DNA from: Flavobacterium sp. xlx-214
Lineage (GTDB): Bacteria; Bacteroidota; Bacteroidia; Flavobacteriales; Flavobacteriaceae
Reading direction: 5' to 3'
Assembly: GCF_013874595.1 (NCBI RefSeq)
Contig: NZ_CP059431.1
Location: 558,001 to 622,000, forward strand
DNA: 64,000 nucleotides
This document shows positions 52,881 to 62,042 of the stretch, one piece after another (position 1 is the stretch's first letter; every line of letters starts with the position of its first letter). The position numbers and the translations under genes are program-made. Below the pieces are notes generated by a model. It was not told the DNA's origin and made no database searches. It worked only from the letters and a program-made list of their open reading frames with translations.

Positions 52881-54842
52881 TTACATCTCAACTACTATAA
52901 ATTCAGATCTACGGTTTTGCTGATGCTCTTCTTCAGAACATTTAACACCGTTGCTACAGCGGTTTTCTAATTGGGTTTCACCATAACCTTTGTAGGTAAT
53001 TCTTGCGGCGTCTATGCCTTGAGCAATCATCCAATTAGCTGTTGATTTGGCTCTACGCTGAGATAGTTTTAAGTTGTAAGCATCGCTTGCACGACTATCG
53101 GTGTGTGAACGTACATCTATTTTCATGCGTGGGTACTCTTTCAACACTTCTACTACTTTGGCTAGCTCTACTGCTGCATCCGGACGGATGTTGTCTTTGT
53201 CTAAATCAAAATAAATTGGGTTTAATTGAAGCACTTTAAACAAATCGTCGTTCTTTTTCACTTCTACTTTCTTACGTTCTAAAACAACTGTTTTCTCTGT
53301 AATGCCCGTTGTTGTGTCTAGCGTTACCGTTTCTTCTTTGGTAATATAATCGGTTTTTGCTACTTTTAAACGATACATTTCACCGCAAACATAATCGGCT
53401 GTGAACTGATTGCCTTTGCTGGTTGGGTGCGATGTACCTAGGGTGTTGTACAATCTATCGTACAAGGTAATCTCAACATCGGTTAAAATATTGCGTGTTT
53501 TGGCATCTACCACTGTTACTACCAAATCTTGCTGGCAACGATTGATTTCTTTGTCTTCTACAAAACTGTAGATGTCATCGTTACCCATTCCGCCTTCTCT
53601 GTTTGATGAAAAGAAGCCTTCTTTGGTGCTGTGGTTGATGTAATACGCAAAATCATCGTAATTTGAGTTCACGGGTGCGCCTAGGTTTTGTACGGCTTCA
53701 AACTGATTGTTTTTGTCTAATTTGGTTGCATACACATCCAAACCGCCTAAACCTACTCTGCCATCGCTTGAAAAATACAACTCGTTAGCATCGTTCATAT
53801 ACGGAAAGCTCTCACGAGCTTCGGTATTAATTTGTGGTCCTAGGTTTTGTGGGGTACCAAAGCTATCGTTGTTGATGCTTACTTGCCACAAATCGCTTTC
53901 ACCAAAGCCTCCCGGACGATCGGATGCAAAGTACATCGTACGTTCATCGGCGCTTAGCGTTGGATGCGCAGTAGAATAATCATCGCTGTTAAAAGGCAAT
54001 TCGGTTACCTTTACCCATTTGCCGTTTTGCAACTCGGCGCGGTATATTTTTAAACGCGTGTTTTTGTCAGCATCGTACTTACGGGTACCCTTTACAATGT
54101 TGTTTCTTGTAAAATACATGGTTTGCCCGTCTTTGGTGATAACTGCCGTAGACTCGTTTAACTTGCTTTTTACATCGCCTTTAATGCGTTGTACTTTTTG
54201 ATTTTTACCGTTCTCGGTTTCGTTTTGCAATGAATATTGGTACAAACTGGTAAAGGCTGCGCCTGTCCAGGTGTGTACTTTTTTGCTTAAACTACCGGTA
54301 TCGCGTGCGCTGGTAAAGTACAAATTGTTGTTGTGTACATAGCTACCATAATCGGCAAAAGGTGTGTTGATGCTTAAATTGGCTATTTGGCTGTAACGAC
54401 CCGAATTAGCCTGAATTTGTGCTTTTAATTCGGCTTCGTTTTTGCGTATTTCACCTATTTGACTCTTGCCTACTTTGCTTACAAAGGTGTTGTAGTATTG
54501 CTTAGCTTCAGCATCCTTACCTACGTGTTGTAGGGTTTGCGCGTAGCGGTAGTAATACTCTGGGGCTATGTCTTCATTGCTGTATTCTGCAAACAAACGC
54601 TCGTACTGCTTTTCTGCTGCTACGTAGCGGGCATTAAAATAGTTGGCGTTGCCTAGGTTTTCATGCAAGCTTTGACTGCTGTAACCGCGGTTTTCTACTT
54701 TTTCATAGATATCCAACGCGTCTACATACGCCCATTGATCATACTGCTTGTCGGCTTTCTTTAAACCGGCTTGTGCTTGTGCCACGGTATTTCCTAAAAA
54801 TAAGGCGGATACCAGGGCAATTGTGCTGATTCCTTTTTTCAT
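52881..54842 (-). CDS. OmpA-family peptidoglycan-binding protein with TPR, PD40 and carboxypeptidase-regulatory domains (PorE-like)
   Basis: A 653-residue protein with a signal peptide (1-24, ending AQAQ). Domains in order: TPR-like repeats (about 25-145), beta-propeller/PD40 repeats (about 150-430, with YFTSARDTGSL, MYFASDRPGGFGESDLW, LYFSSDGRVGLGGLDVY and GFFSSNREGGMGNDDIY), a carboxypeptidase-regulatory domain (about 440-525), and an OmpA domain (about 541-650: IYFDLDKDNIRPD, then DVRSHTDSRASDAYN). The OmpA part should grip peptidoglycan. This plan matches PorE-type anchors linked to the type IX system. It is 12 nt downstream of the PorP/SprF gene. Confidence 0.92.
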   Translation of the reverse strand: MKKGISTIALVSALFLGNTVAQAQAGLKKADKQYDQWAYVDALDIYEKVENRGYSSQSLHENLGNANYFNARYVAAEKQYERLFAEYSNEDIAPEYYYRYAQTLQHVGKDAEAKQYYNTFVSKVGKSQIGEIRKNEAELKAQIQANSGRYSQIANLSINTPFADYGSYVHNNNLYFTSARDTGSLSKKVHTWTGAAFTSLYQYSLQNETENGKNQKVQRIKGDVKSKLNESTAVITKDGQTMYFTRNNIVKGTRKYDADKNTRLKIYRAELQNGKWVKVTELPFNSDDYSTAHPTLSADERTMYFASDRPGGFGESDLWQVSINNDSFGTPQNLGPQINTEARESFPYMNDANELYFSSDGRVGLGGLDVYATKLDKNNQFEAVQNLGAPVNSNYDDFAYYINHSTKEGFFSSNREGGMGNDDIYSFVEDKEINRCQQDLVVTVVDAKTRNILTDVEITLYDRLYNTLGTSHPTSKGNQFTADYVCGEMYRLKVAKTDYITKEETVTLDTTTGITEKTVVLERKKVEVKKNDDLFKVLQLNPIYFDLDKDNIRPDAAVELAKVVEVLKEYPRMKIDVRSHTDSRASDAYNLKLSQRRAKSTANWMIAQGIDAARITYKGYGETQLENRCSNGVKCSEEEHQQNRRSEFIVVEM

Positions 54843-54854
54843 GTCCTTGTGGTT

Positions 54855-55775
54855 TTAGAAGAAGCGTGGCGAATTCACGCGACGGTATTTGTTAAACAAT
54901 TCAAAGCGTAAAAAGATCTCATGTGAGCCGCTGTTGTAGTTGGATAACGCTTTGATATCGTTATCATAACTATAGCCTACAAAAAATCCGTTGGTGATTT
55001 GAAAGCCTGCCAAGGCACTCCATGCGGCATCCCATCGATAAGCTGCTCCTAAGGTAAACTTATCGTGAATTAGAAAGTTTGCCGTTACATCGGCTTGTAA
55101 TGGCGCTCCGCTTACTGCCTTGAATAAAAACGCAGGTTTGAATTTCAACGTTGGATTGATTTCAAATACATGACCTCCCATTAAGTAGTAATGCATTTTT
55201 TGTTGCATGGTACTTTGTACATTATTGTTGTAACGCGTGGTTTCTAGGAAATGAGGCACTGAGAAGCCTAAATAGCTTTTCTCATTATGCCAGTAGATAC
55301 CTGCGCCTATGTTGGGAGTGAACTCACTTGAGATATCGGTTAATATCTGTGGATCGTTGGGGTTGTACTTGTTTAAATCGGAATACGCTACGCTTAGTAA
55401 ATTGGCCGATCCTTTTAATCCAAAGCTTAACTTGCTGCCTTGGTTGTTTAAATCTAAGGTGTAAGAGAAATCTACGCTGATGGTGTTTTCATCCATTACG
55501 CCTAAGGCATCGTTTACAAAACTTACTCCTAATCCTACTTTGCTATCGCCCAGTGGTGTGTTTACTGAGAACGAATTCGTTGTGGGTGCGCCATCAATAC
55601 CTACCCATTGGCTGCGGTGTAATCCAAAGATACTTAACGATCCACGGCTACCGGCATACGCGGGGTTGATGTTAATGGTGTTGTACATATAATTGGTGTA
55701 CTGTGGGTCTTGTTGCGCGGTGGCTGTAAGGCTTACTAAAGCTAATAAAGCCACTATGATTTTTGTTGTTTTCAT
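54855..55775 (-). CDS. PorP/SprF family type IX secretion outer-membrane protein
   Basis: A 306-residue predicted barrel with a signal peptide (1-20, ending LTATAQ). It has the family start DPQYTNYMYNTININPAYAGSRGSLSIFGLHRSQWVGIDGAP (read in parts), strand-rich middle and NPTLKFKPAFLFKAVSGAPLQADVTANFLI before the last strands. SprF/PorP-type proteins carry or hold specific T9SS substrates at the outer membrane. It is sandwiched between the cargo gene (12 nt upstream) and the OmpA gene, the usual trio. Confidence 0.94.
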   Translation of the reverse strand: MKTTKIIVALLALVSLTATAQQDPQYTNYMYNTININPAYAGSRGSLSIFGLHRSQWVGIDGAPTTNSFSVNTPLGDSKVGLGVSFVNDALGVMDENTISVDFSYTLDLNNQGSKLSFGLKGSANLLSVAYSDLNKYNPNDPQILTDISSEFTPNIGAGIYWHNEKSYLGFSVPHFLETTRYNNNVQSTMQQKMHYYLMGGHVFEINPTLKFKPAFLFKAVSGAPLQADVTANFLIHDKFTLGAAYRWDAAWSALAGFQITNGFFVGYSYDNDIKALSNYNSGSHEIFLRFELFNKYRRVNSPRFF

Positions 55776-55787
55776 TGCTTTTTAGGT

Positions 55788-57032
55788 TTAGTCGTTATTT
55801 TCTAAATGTAAATACCCTACTTTTTTAACCCATTGGCTTTGACCGTCTCTATCGTACAAATATTCTACTACGTAATAGTAGGTACCTGTTGGTAGTTTTT
55901 CGCCTTTGCCTACTACGTCTACGCCTTCGGCCATGCCTTTAAACACATTGCCTTTGCTATCGTAACCTTGGGTTTCATACACTTTTCTTCCCCAACGGTT
56001 GTAAATACTTACGTGGTTGTTTGGGAAGTAGTTGATGTTATCAATGATGAAATAATCGTTCATGCCATCGCCATCTGGGGTTACCCCGTTGTAAATAACC
56101 ACATCGCCTGGGTTTAGTAATGGTTTTTTAACCGTACCTAAGGTAAAAATGCCAAAACCTTCTACTTTTACAGGGGTGGTTACCGTTTGATTGGCTAAAT
56201 CAACCACACCGCCTTCATCTACCCAAAGTTTTTGTTTTTCGTCCCAACGTACTACGTGCAAAAGCTCTGCATTGTTTACAAAGTCTTGCGGGGTGGTGCG
56301 TTTGTCATAAGACAAGCTAACAATTACTGAATTGTTGCTTTTTTCGCTTTGGTTGATCACCCAATATTCTTTGTTGTCTATGGCTTGTAATACCCCTGTA
56401 CGGCTAGCATGTGGGTATTTGCTGTTGGAATCTTCTAAAAGATACTCGCCTGTATAGATTTCGGCTTCTTGTGCAGGTGCGGAAATGCTGGCAAAACGGT
56501 AGTAACCTTTATCGCCTATTGGATATTTAAAGGCATCGGTACCTTTTTTGGTTACTTCACCATCTACGTGGCTTTTATCGCTGGTGCTTACATGGGTTGC
56601 GCCTTTTAAGAATACAAAGGCACCTCCGTTGGCTTTGTCCATATAAACGATACCATCAGCAAGGTTTACTGTGCCTTGTGTGGCGATATCGTTGGTTAGG
56701 TGAAAGGCATAATCGCCTCCGCTTTTGTTGAACAAAACATCGTAAAAGCTACTTGGTGAACTACCCGAGATGCTTTGAATAGCTTTGTTCTTACCCTCGA
56801 AAACTACATAACCCGTACGACTGTTGGTTGTGTAACTAAACAAGCCTTGGTTTTGGTAATCGCCGTAAAAGTACATTGAGCCATCGTTTAAAACATTCCC
56901 GTCCTTGGTGTTGACAAAATCAAAATAAGTGGATACTTCTGTTCCTGAACTTACCTTCATGGTGCCGTGGTTCGTGGTTTGGGAGAAACCAACAAATGGA
57001 ATTACTAAAGATATAAGTAATATTTTTTTCAT
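55788..57032 (-). CDS. T9SS type B (gliding-motility-associated C-terminal) cargo protein
   Basis: I place the start at 57032, giving 414 residues that begin with a signal peptide (MKKILLISLVIPFVGFSQ); an in-frame ATG 90 nt upstream would add a poorly fitting extension. The C-terminal ~100 residues are a type B sorting domain: VIYNGVTPDGDGMNDYFIID, then VSIYNRWGRKVYETQGYD, and PTGTYYYVVEY. This signal directs export by the type IX machine. The rest is beta-rich without a named domain. With PorP/SprF and OmpA genes downstream, it is probably the exported partner of that module. Confidence 0.9.
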   Translation of the reverse strand: MKKILLISLVIPFVGFSQTTNHGTMKVSSGTEVSTYFDFVNTKDGNVLNDGSMYFYGDYQNQGLFSYTTNSRTGYVVFEGKNKAIQSISGSSPSSFYDVLFNKSGGDYAFHLTNDIATQGTVNLADGIVYMDKANGGAFVFLKGATHVSTSDKSHVDGEVTKKGTDAFKYPIGDKGYYRFASISAPAQEAEIYTGEYLLEDSNSKYPHASRTGVLQAIDNKEYWVINQSEKSNNSVIVSLSYDKRTTPQDFVNNAELLHVVRWDEKQKLWVDEGGVVDLANQTVTTPVKVEGFGIFTLGTVKKPLLNPGDVVIYNGVTPDGDGMNDYFIIDNINYFPNNHVSIYNRWGRKVYETQGYDSKGNVFKGMAEGVDVVGKGEKLPTGTYYYVVEYLYDRDGQSQWVKKVGYLHLENND

Positions 57033-57176
57033 ACACAATTTTACTAAAGTATAAAGGTAACCATTTTTAAATTCTATGATTAAACATAAAACACAGTTAA
57101 TCAAATATTTATAAAAAAACATATTTAAAATAGCTTACTATTAAAAGTAATCAATAAAAATTAAACATATTTTTTG

Positions 57177-57184
57177 CAAAAGTA
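57177..57184 (-). promoter_or_regulatory. Possible -7 element for the T9SS-cargo operon
   Basis: The minus strand reads TACTTTTG. It would give an unusually long leader of about 138 nt to the ATG at 57032, so the assignment is tentative. Confidence 0.35.
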
Positions 57185-57266
57185 CTATTGAAAAAGTATC
57201 TTTAAAAAAGAACAACACGCTTTTAACATTTTGTGAGTAATATACTCATCTATCTTTTAACTATTT

Positions 57267-57398
57267 ATGAAACATTTGAATCATTCAAAAAAAAAAATTT
57301 ATTGGCAGTCACGTCTATATAAACATATCTTTCAAACAAAAGATCAAGAATTATTGGAATGGCTTACCGATGAAATTGCAAAAGTGTATCAATCGTAA
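57267..57398 (+). CDS. Possible small protein, 43 residues
   Basis: An ATG at 57267 opens a 43-codon frame ending TAA at 57396-57398. The product is basic at the start (KHLNHSKKKIYWQSRLYK) and then amphipathic (DQELLEWLTDEIAKVYQS). It has no recognised domain. An 11-A tract lies within the frame, so an indel could break it. It stands in an otherwise empty gap of about 464 nt (57033-57496) before rpsO. Codon choice looks plausible for this genome, but it may be a remnant or chance. Confidence 0.4.
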   Translation: MKHLNHSKKKIYWQSRLYKHIFQTKDQELLEWLTDEIAKVYQS

Positions 57399-57436
57399 AA
57401 ACAAGCACAATAAATTGCTGAATTAAAAAAAAGATG

Positions 57437-57444
57437 TACATTTG
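57437..57444 (+). promoter_or_regulatory. -7 promoter element for rpsO
   Basis: TACATTTG matches TAnnTTTG. The start would be near 57449, giving a leader of about 48 nt to the rpsO ATG. An in-frame ATG at 57434 lies upstream of it and is rejected as the start. Confidence 0.75.
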
Positions 57445-57496
57445 CAACGAATTTTTCAATTCAAACATACATAACAATCATTTAAACAATATTAGC

Positions 57497-57766
57497 ATGT
57501 ATTTAACTAAAGAAGTTAAAGAAGAAATTTTCGCTAAACATGGCGGAAATGCAACCAACACTGGTTCAGCAGAAGGACAAATCGCTTTATTCACATTCAG
57601 AATTTCGCATTTAACAGAGCACTTGAAAAAAAATCGCCACGATTATAACACAGAGCGTTCGTTAGTTCTTTTAGTAGGTAAAAGAAGAAGTCTTTTAGAT
57701 TACTTAAAGAAAAAAGATATCAACAGATATCGTGAGATTATCAAAGAATTGGGTATTAGAAAATAA
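57497..57766 (+). CDS. rpsO: 30S ribosomal protein S15
   Basis: An 89-residue protein, the usual S15 length. It starts MYLTKEVKEEIFAKHG and has the conserved FRISHLTEHLKKNRHDYNTERSLVLLVGKRRSLLDYLKKKD, read in parts, ending in IIKELGIRK. S15 binds 16S rRNA in the central domain. I chose the ATG at 57497 because that is the family N-terminus; an upstream in-frame ATG at 57434 would add 21 residues absent from S15. A GC-rich terminator separates it from pnp, with the rpsO-pnp order kept as in many bacteria. Confidence 0.96.
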   Translation: MYLTKEVKEEIFAKHGGNATNTGSAEGQIALFTFRISHLTEHLKKNRHDYNTERSLVLLVGKRRSLLDYLKKKDINRYREIIKELGIRK

Positions 57767-57774
57767 TCCATTAC

Positions 57775-57807
57775 AAAGAGGTGTGCGCATGCGCACCTCT
57801 TTTTTTA
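57775..57807 (+). terminator. Terminator after rpsO
   Basis: A GC-rich hairpin around the palindrome TGCGCATGCGCA with outer AAAGAGG / CCTCTTT pairs, then T's. It may be leaky, with read-through into pnp. Confidence 0.85.
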
Positions 57808-57909
57808 TTTATATTTTGAGCATTAAAGCTTGGTTTTTCATTGGGTTCACACACAACAACTACACAACACACAACAACACCCCATTGTTTAATTAAGAAT
57901 TAAAAATTT

Positions 57910-60162
57910 ATGATTCCTAAAGTAACCCAAGAAATTATCGATTTAGGCGATGGAAGAACCATCTCAATCGAAACTGGAAAATTAGCGAAACAAGCAGACG
58001 GTTCTGTTGTTGTTCGTTCAGGTAACTGTATGATTTTAGCAACGGCTGTTTCTGCAAAAACGGCAAATCCAGGTATCGACTTTTTACCTTTAACGGTTGA
58101 TTACCGTGAAAAATTTTCAGCTGCTGGTCGTTTCCCAGGTGGTTTTTTCAAAAGAGAAGCACGCCCAAGTGATCAGGAAATCTTAACAATGCGTTTAGTA
58201 GACCGTTGTTTACGTCCACTTTTCCCAGACGATTATCACGCTGAAACACAAATTATGTTGCAATTAATGTCGTTTGATGAAAACGTAATGCCTGATGCAA
58301 TGGCTGGTTTAGCTGCGTCTGCTGCATTAGCTGTTTCAGACATTCCTTTTTACAACTTAATTTCTGAAGTACGTGTTGGTCGTGTAAACGGTCAATTAAT
58401 CATCAACCCAAGCAAACAACAATTAGAAGAATCTGATTTAGATATGATGATTGGTGCTTCTAAAGACTCTGTTTGTATGGTAGAAGGTGAAATGAAAGAA
58501 ATTTCTGAAGCTGAAATGATTGAAGCTATTAAATTTGCTCACGAAGCTATTAAAGTTCAAATTGAAGCACAAGAAAAAATGCGTGCTGCTTTAACTTTAA
58601 GCTACAGATCATACGAACCAGAAGAAAACGACGATACAATTAAGGCTGAAGTACACTCTTTTGCTTACGATAAATTATATGCAATTGCTGCCGAAGCAAG
58701 CGCAAAACATGAACGTAGTGAAAAATTTGCTTTAGTTAAAGAAGAATTATTAGCTAATTTCTCTGAAGAAACGTTAGAAGAGAAAAAAGAATTAATTTCT
58801 AAATATTTTTCTAAAACGCAAAAAGAAGCAGTTCGTAACTTAGTTTTAGATCAAGGTTTACGTTTAGATGGTAGAAAAACAACTGAAATCCGTAACATTT
58901 GGAGCGAGGTAGATTATTTACCATCAGCTCACGGTTCATCAGTATTTACACGTGGAGAAACGCAAGCATTAGCAACTGTAACTTTAGGAACTTCTAGAGA
59001 AGCAAACGTTATTGATTTACCAAGTGAACAAGGTGAAGAGCGTTTCTACTTACATTACAACTTCCCTCCTTTCTCAACTGGTGAAGCAAAACCATTACGT
59101 GGTGTTTCTCGCCGCGAAGTTGGTCACGGAAACTTAGCACAACGCGCATTAAAAAACATGATTCCTGCTGATTGTCCATATACTATTCGTTTAGTATCAG
59201 ATGTATTAGAATCAAACGGATCATCATCAATGGCAACAGTTTGTGCAGGTACATTAGCTTTAATGGATGCAGGTATTCAAATTGAAAAACCAGTATCGGG
59301 TATTGCTATGGGATTAATTACAGACGGAACTCGTTTTGCTGTTTTATCGGATATTTTAGGAGACGAAGATCATTTAGGTGATATGGATTTTAAAGTAACA
59401 GGTACGGCAGATGGTATTACAGCTTGCCAAATGGATATCAAAATTGATGGTTTACGTTACGATATTATGGAACAAGCGTTGAAACAAGCGCACGAAGGGC
59501 GTATGCACATTTTAGGTAAAATTACCGAAACTATTGCTACACCAAACGCAAATGTTAAAGCACATGCTCCTAAAATCATTACAAGAACCATTCCTGGTGC
59601 ATTTATTGGTGCATTAATTGGTCCTGGTGGTAAAGTAATTCAAGAATTACAAAAAGCTACAGGAACAACTATTGTTATTAACGAAGTGGATGAGCAAGGT
59701 ATTGTTGAAATTTTAGGTACAGATCCTGCAGGTATTGAGGCTGTATTAGCAAAAATTCAAGCAATTACTTTTAAACCACAAGTTAACGAAACTTACGAAG
59801 TTAAAGTAATTAAAATGTTAGAGTTTGGCGCAGTAGTAGAATATACCATTGCACCAGGTAACGAAGTTTTATTACACGTATCAGAATTAGCTTGGGAGCG
59901 CACTGAAAATGTTACCGATGTAGTAAACATGGGAGATGTATTTCAAGTTAAATACCTTGGTTTAGATCCTAAAACTAGAAAAGAAAAAGTATCTCGCAAG
60001 GCATTATTACCTCGCCCTCCAAAACCTGAAGGAAAACCTGAGCATAAAGGCGAAGGAAAACCAGAAAACAGAGAAGGCAGACCACAAAACAGAGAAGGCA
60101 GACCACAAAACAGAAACAACGAAAACAAACCTTCTAACGATAAGAAAGAAGAAAACAACTAG
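57910..60162 (+). CDS. pnp: Polyribonucleotide nucleotidyltransferase (PNPase)
   Basis: A 750-residue phosphorolytic exoribonuclease. Two RNase PH domains are linked by a helical domain (the second, near residue 320 onward, has [19 protein letters not shown] and [19 protein letters not shown]). A KH domain (about 560-620, with [20 protein letters not shown]) and an S1 domain (about 630-700) follow. The last ~40 residues are a Lys/Glu/Gly/Arg/Asn-rich tail with NREGRPQ repeats. It degrades mRNA and adds 3' tails, usually with RNase E or a helicase. It follows rpsO, and its own terminator ends at 60212. Confidence 0.97.
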   Translation: MIPKVTQEIIDLGDGRTISIETGKLAKQADGSVVVRSGNCMILATAVSAKTANPGIDFLPLTVDYREKFSAAGRFPGGFFKREARPSDQEILTMRLVDRCLRPLFPDDYHAETQIMLQLMSFDENVMPDAMAGLAASAALAVSDIPFYNLISEVRVGRVNGQLIINPSKQQLEESDLDMMIGASKDSVCMVEGEMKEISEAEMIEAIKFAHEAIKVQIEAQEKMRAALTLSYRSYEPEENDDTIKAEVHSFAYDKLYAIAAEASAKHERSEKFALVKEELLANFSEETLEEKKELISKYFSKTQKEAVRNLVLDQGLRLDGRKTTEIRNIWSEVDYLPSAHGSSVFTRGETQALATVTLGTSREANVIDLPSEQGEERFYLHYNFPPFSTGEAKPLRGVSRREVGHGNLAQRALKNMIPADCPYTIRLVSDVLESNGSSSMATVCAGTLALMDAGIQIEKPVSGIAMGLITDGTRFAVLSDILGDEDHLGDMDFKVTGTADGITACQMDIKIDGLRYDIMEQALKQAHEGRMHILGKITETIATPNANVKAHAPKIITRTIPGAFIGALIGPGGKVIQELQKATGTTIVINEVDEQGIVEILGTDPAGIEAVLAKIQAITFKPQVNETYEVKVIKMLEFGAVVEYTIAPGNEVLLHVSELAWERTENVTDVVNMGDVFQVKYLGLDPKTRKEKVSRKALLPRPPKPEGKPEHKGEGKPENREGRPQNREGRPQNRNNENKPSNDKKEENN
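60067..60108 (+). repeat. 21-bp tandem repeat in the pnp tail
   Basis: Two perfect 21-bp copies (60067-60087 and 60088-60108) encode NREGRPQ twice; a third, partial copy follows. The copy number may vary without a frameshift. Confidence 0.85.
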
Positions 60163-60181
60163 TTTTTGTTAAACATATTGT

Positions 60182-60212
60182 AAACCGATGAGCAAACCTC
60201 ATCGGTTTTTTT
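60182..60212 (+). terminator. Terminator of pnp
   Basis: AAACCGATGAG / CTCATCGGTTT stem, loop CAAAC, then T's, 20 nt after the pnp stop. An ATG at 60188 in frame with the next gene lies inside this hairpin and is not the real start. Confidence 0.9.
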
Positions 60213-60219
60213 ACTTTTG
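60212..60219 (+). promoter_or_regulatory. -7 promoter element for the paralogue pair
   Basis: TACTTTTG matches TAnnTTTG and ends 16 nt before the ATG at 60236, giving a leader of about 12 nt. Confidence 0.7.
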
Positions 60220-60235
60220 GGCAAAACAAAACCTT

Positions 60236-61096
60236 ATGAAAAACACTTTTCTACTTTTTTTGTGCTTATGTACAGCACAAATAGCTTTAGCACAACAAGT
60301 AAAACTACAAATTAGCAACAAAGAAACCAATGAACCTGTAGAATTTGCTACGGTTTTATTACCTAACTACAAAAAAAGCTTTGTCTCCAATGAAAAAGGT
60401 CTTTTTGTTGTAGATGCTAAAAAATACAATTTTCCTTTAACGGTTGTTGTAGAAACTTTTGGATTTGAGAAAAAGGAAATCATCTTACAAGACAGCACGA
60501 CTATTACCACTACCCTTCTTGACCCCGCATCAGAACTATTACAAGAAATTATTATCCCTCCTGCAAATGCCAAAATAAAAGAACGTACGTTTGGCAGAAC
60601 CAATGAAGGCTCTGGAAAAATTGCTGGCTTTTTTAGAAGTTATGATAAAGACAATAAAGATTCAGGTTTAGAATTTGGAATGATCATCAGTACTAACGAT
60701 AAATTAAAAAAAGTTAAAAAAATACATTGGCATATTGGTAGTGTTGATTTTAACAAAGCAATGTTTAACTTACAATTTTATGAAGTTGAGAATGGCAAAC
60801 CCACAAAAAAAATCCCTCATAGTAAAATAAATTTCAATATTGTAAAAGGTAGTAAAGGCTGGAATGTTATTAATGTAGAAGGCTTAGAGATTTTTATTGA
60901 TGGAAACAAAAAAGTAGCCGCTATTTTAAAAACACTTAAAGTAGATTTAAACAAAGAAAAAGAAAACAATTATTTAGGAGTAAATATTGGTTCAGCTATA
61001 GGAAATCAAATTGTAGGAAGAGACTCTCAGTTTGAAGATTGGCATAAATTTCCAATGAATTATCCTTTTTACATCACCGTAGATTCCTACGAATAA
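60236..61096 (+). CDS. Secreted carboxypeptidase-regulatory-like protein (paralogue A)
   Basis: A 286-residue protein; I start at 60236, where the signal peptide begins (MKNTFLLFLCLCTAQIALAQ), not at an in-frame ATG 48 nt upstream, which lies inside a terminator. The N-terminal half (about 21-110) is a carboxypeptidase-regulatory-like Ig domain (QVKLQISNKETNEPVEFATVLLP). The C-terminal half has mixed strands with KKIHWHIGSVDFNKAMFNLQFYEVENGKP and ends in PFYITVDSYE. I know no function for the C-terminal domain. The gene 10 nt downstream encodes a close paralogue. Confidence 0.85.
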   Translation: MKNTFLLFLCLCTAQIALAQQVKLQISNKETNEPVEFATVLLPNYKKSFVSNEKGLFVVDAKKYNFPLTVVVETFGFEKKEIILQDSTTITTTLLDPASELLQEIIIPPANAKIKERTFGRTNEGSGKIAGFFRSYDKDNKDSGLEFGMIISTNDKLKKVKKIHWHIGSVDFNKAMFNLQFYEVENGKPTKKIPHSKINFNIVKGSKGWNVINVEGLEIFIDGNKKVAAILKTLKVDLNKEKENNYLGVNIGSAIGNQIVGRDSQFEDWHKFPMNYPFYITVDSYE

Positions 61097-61106
61097 ACAA
61101 AAACTT

Positions 61107-61958
61107 ATGAAAAAGGCGTTTCTATTTCTCATTTGTGCAATTGTTACACAAACTACTTTTGCACAACAGGTAAAGTTACAAATTAGTAACAAAGAAACTA
61201 AAGAGCCCATTGAATTTGCAACTGTTTTATTACCCGATTATAAAAAAAGTTTTACAGCAAATGAAAATGGACTTTTTGTGGTTGATGCTAAAAAATACAA
61301 TTTTCCTTTGAATGTAGTAATTGAAACTTTTGGTTTCGAGAAAAAATCAGTTGCTTTACAAAACCTTAAAGATTTACAATCGGTTTTTTTAGAGCCTTCT
61401 TCTGAGCTATTACAAGAAATATTAATCCCTCCAAAAAACGCAAAAATTATTGAACGAACTTATGGAAGAACAAGTGAAGGATCAGGAATGTTTTCAGGAG
61501 AAGACTCAAGTAGCAATTACAATACAAGCTATGAGTTTGGTATGATAATGAATATTAAAGAGAAATTCATAAAAGTAAAAAAAATTCATTGGCATTTAGA
61601 AGGCTTTACTTTTAAACGTGGTTTCTTTTCTATTTACTTCTACGAAGTAAAAAATGGCAAACCATATAAAAGAATACCTCATCAAAATATTAACTTCATT
61701 TTATCTAATAAAACCAGAGGCTGGAATGTTATCAACATTGAAGATATGGACTTGTACATAAGCGGTTATAAAAAAATTGCTGTAATAATCAAACAACAGA
61801 AAATAGAATTTCAAGAAGAAAAAAAGGAAGGTTCTTTTTTTCAGAACATAGGTTTAACTACTGGAAGTACTTTTTTTACAAGAACTTCTTCTGATGGCGA
61901 ATGGCTGGCTGTACCAGCAAGTATTCCTTTATACATCACCGTAGATTCATACGAATAA
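61107..61958 (+). CDS. Secreted carboxypeptidase-regulatory-like protein (paralogue B)
   Basis: A 283-residue protein with a signal peptide (1-19, ending TTFAQ). It mirrors the preceding gene: QVKLQISNKETKEPIEFATVLLPDYKKSF, VVDAKKYNFPL, TFGFEKKS and the same final PLYITVDSYE. The middle has diverged more (VKKIHWHLEGFTFKRGFFSIYFYEV against KKIHWHIGSVDFNKAMFNLQFYEV in paralogue A). A tandem gene duplication within one operon is the simplest explanation. Function unknown, probably envelope-associated. Confidence 0.85.
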   Translation: MKKAFLFLICAIVTQTTFAQQVKLQISNKETKEPIEFATVLLPDYKKSFTANENGLFVVDAKKYNFPLNVVIETFGFEKKSVALQNLKDLQSVFLEPSSELLQEILIPPKNAKIIERTYGRTSEGSGMFSGEDSSSNYNTSYEFGMIMNIKEKFIKVKKIHWHLEGFTFKRGFFSIYFYEVKNGKPYKRIPHQNINFILSNKTRGWNVINIEDMDLYISGYKKIAVIIKQQKIEFQEEKKEGSFFQNIGLTTGSTFFTRTSSDGEWLAVPASIPLYITVDSYE

Positions 61959-61978
61959 AAAAAGTTTTACATTTTTTT

Positions 61979-62003
61979 GTAACATTTTTAAGTTTCTTGC
62001 GTA
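61979..62003 (+). promoter_or_regulatory. ECF-type promoter-like sequence upstream of the primary sigma gene
   Basis: GTAAC at 61979-61983 and CGTA at 62000-62003 are separated by 16 nt, like the GTAAC / CGTC spacing of many ECF sigma promoters. The gene lacks a clear TAnnTTTG element. The match is short and could be chance. Confidence 0.35.
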
Positions 62004-62022
62004 TAACTATATGTAAACAATT

Positions 62023-62030
62023 TAGGAGGG
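62023..62030 (+). promoter_or_regulatory. Strong Shine-Dalgarno-like sequence before the primary sigma gene
   Basis: TAGGAGGG lies 12 nt before the ATG at 62043. Nearly all other genes here lack such a sequence, as is usual in Flavobacteria, so this one stands out. Confidence 0.6.
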
Positions 62031-62042
62031 TTTATTTAAAAC

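Noticed and set aside
57033..57122. Earlier ATG for the T9SS cargo gene
   Set aside because: The extension would put an unrelated segment before a clean signal peptide.
57267..57398. Firm annotation of the 43-residue frame
   Set aside because: No homology can be claimed and an 11-A tract makes the frame fragile, so it is listed only at low confidence.
57434..57496. Earlier ATG for rpsO
   Set aside because: It is upstream of the promoter box and absent from S15 proteins.
60188..60235. Earlier ATG for paralogue A
   Set aside because: It lies inside the pnp terminator and upstream of the promoter; the signal peptide starts at 60236.
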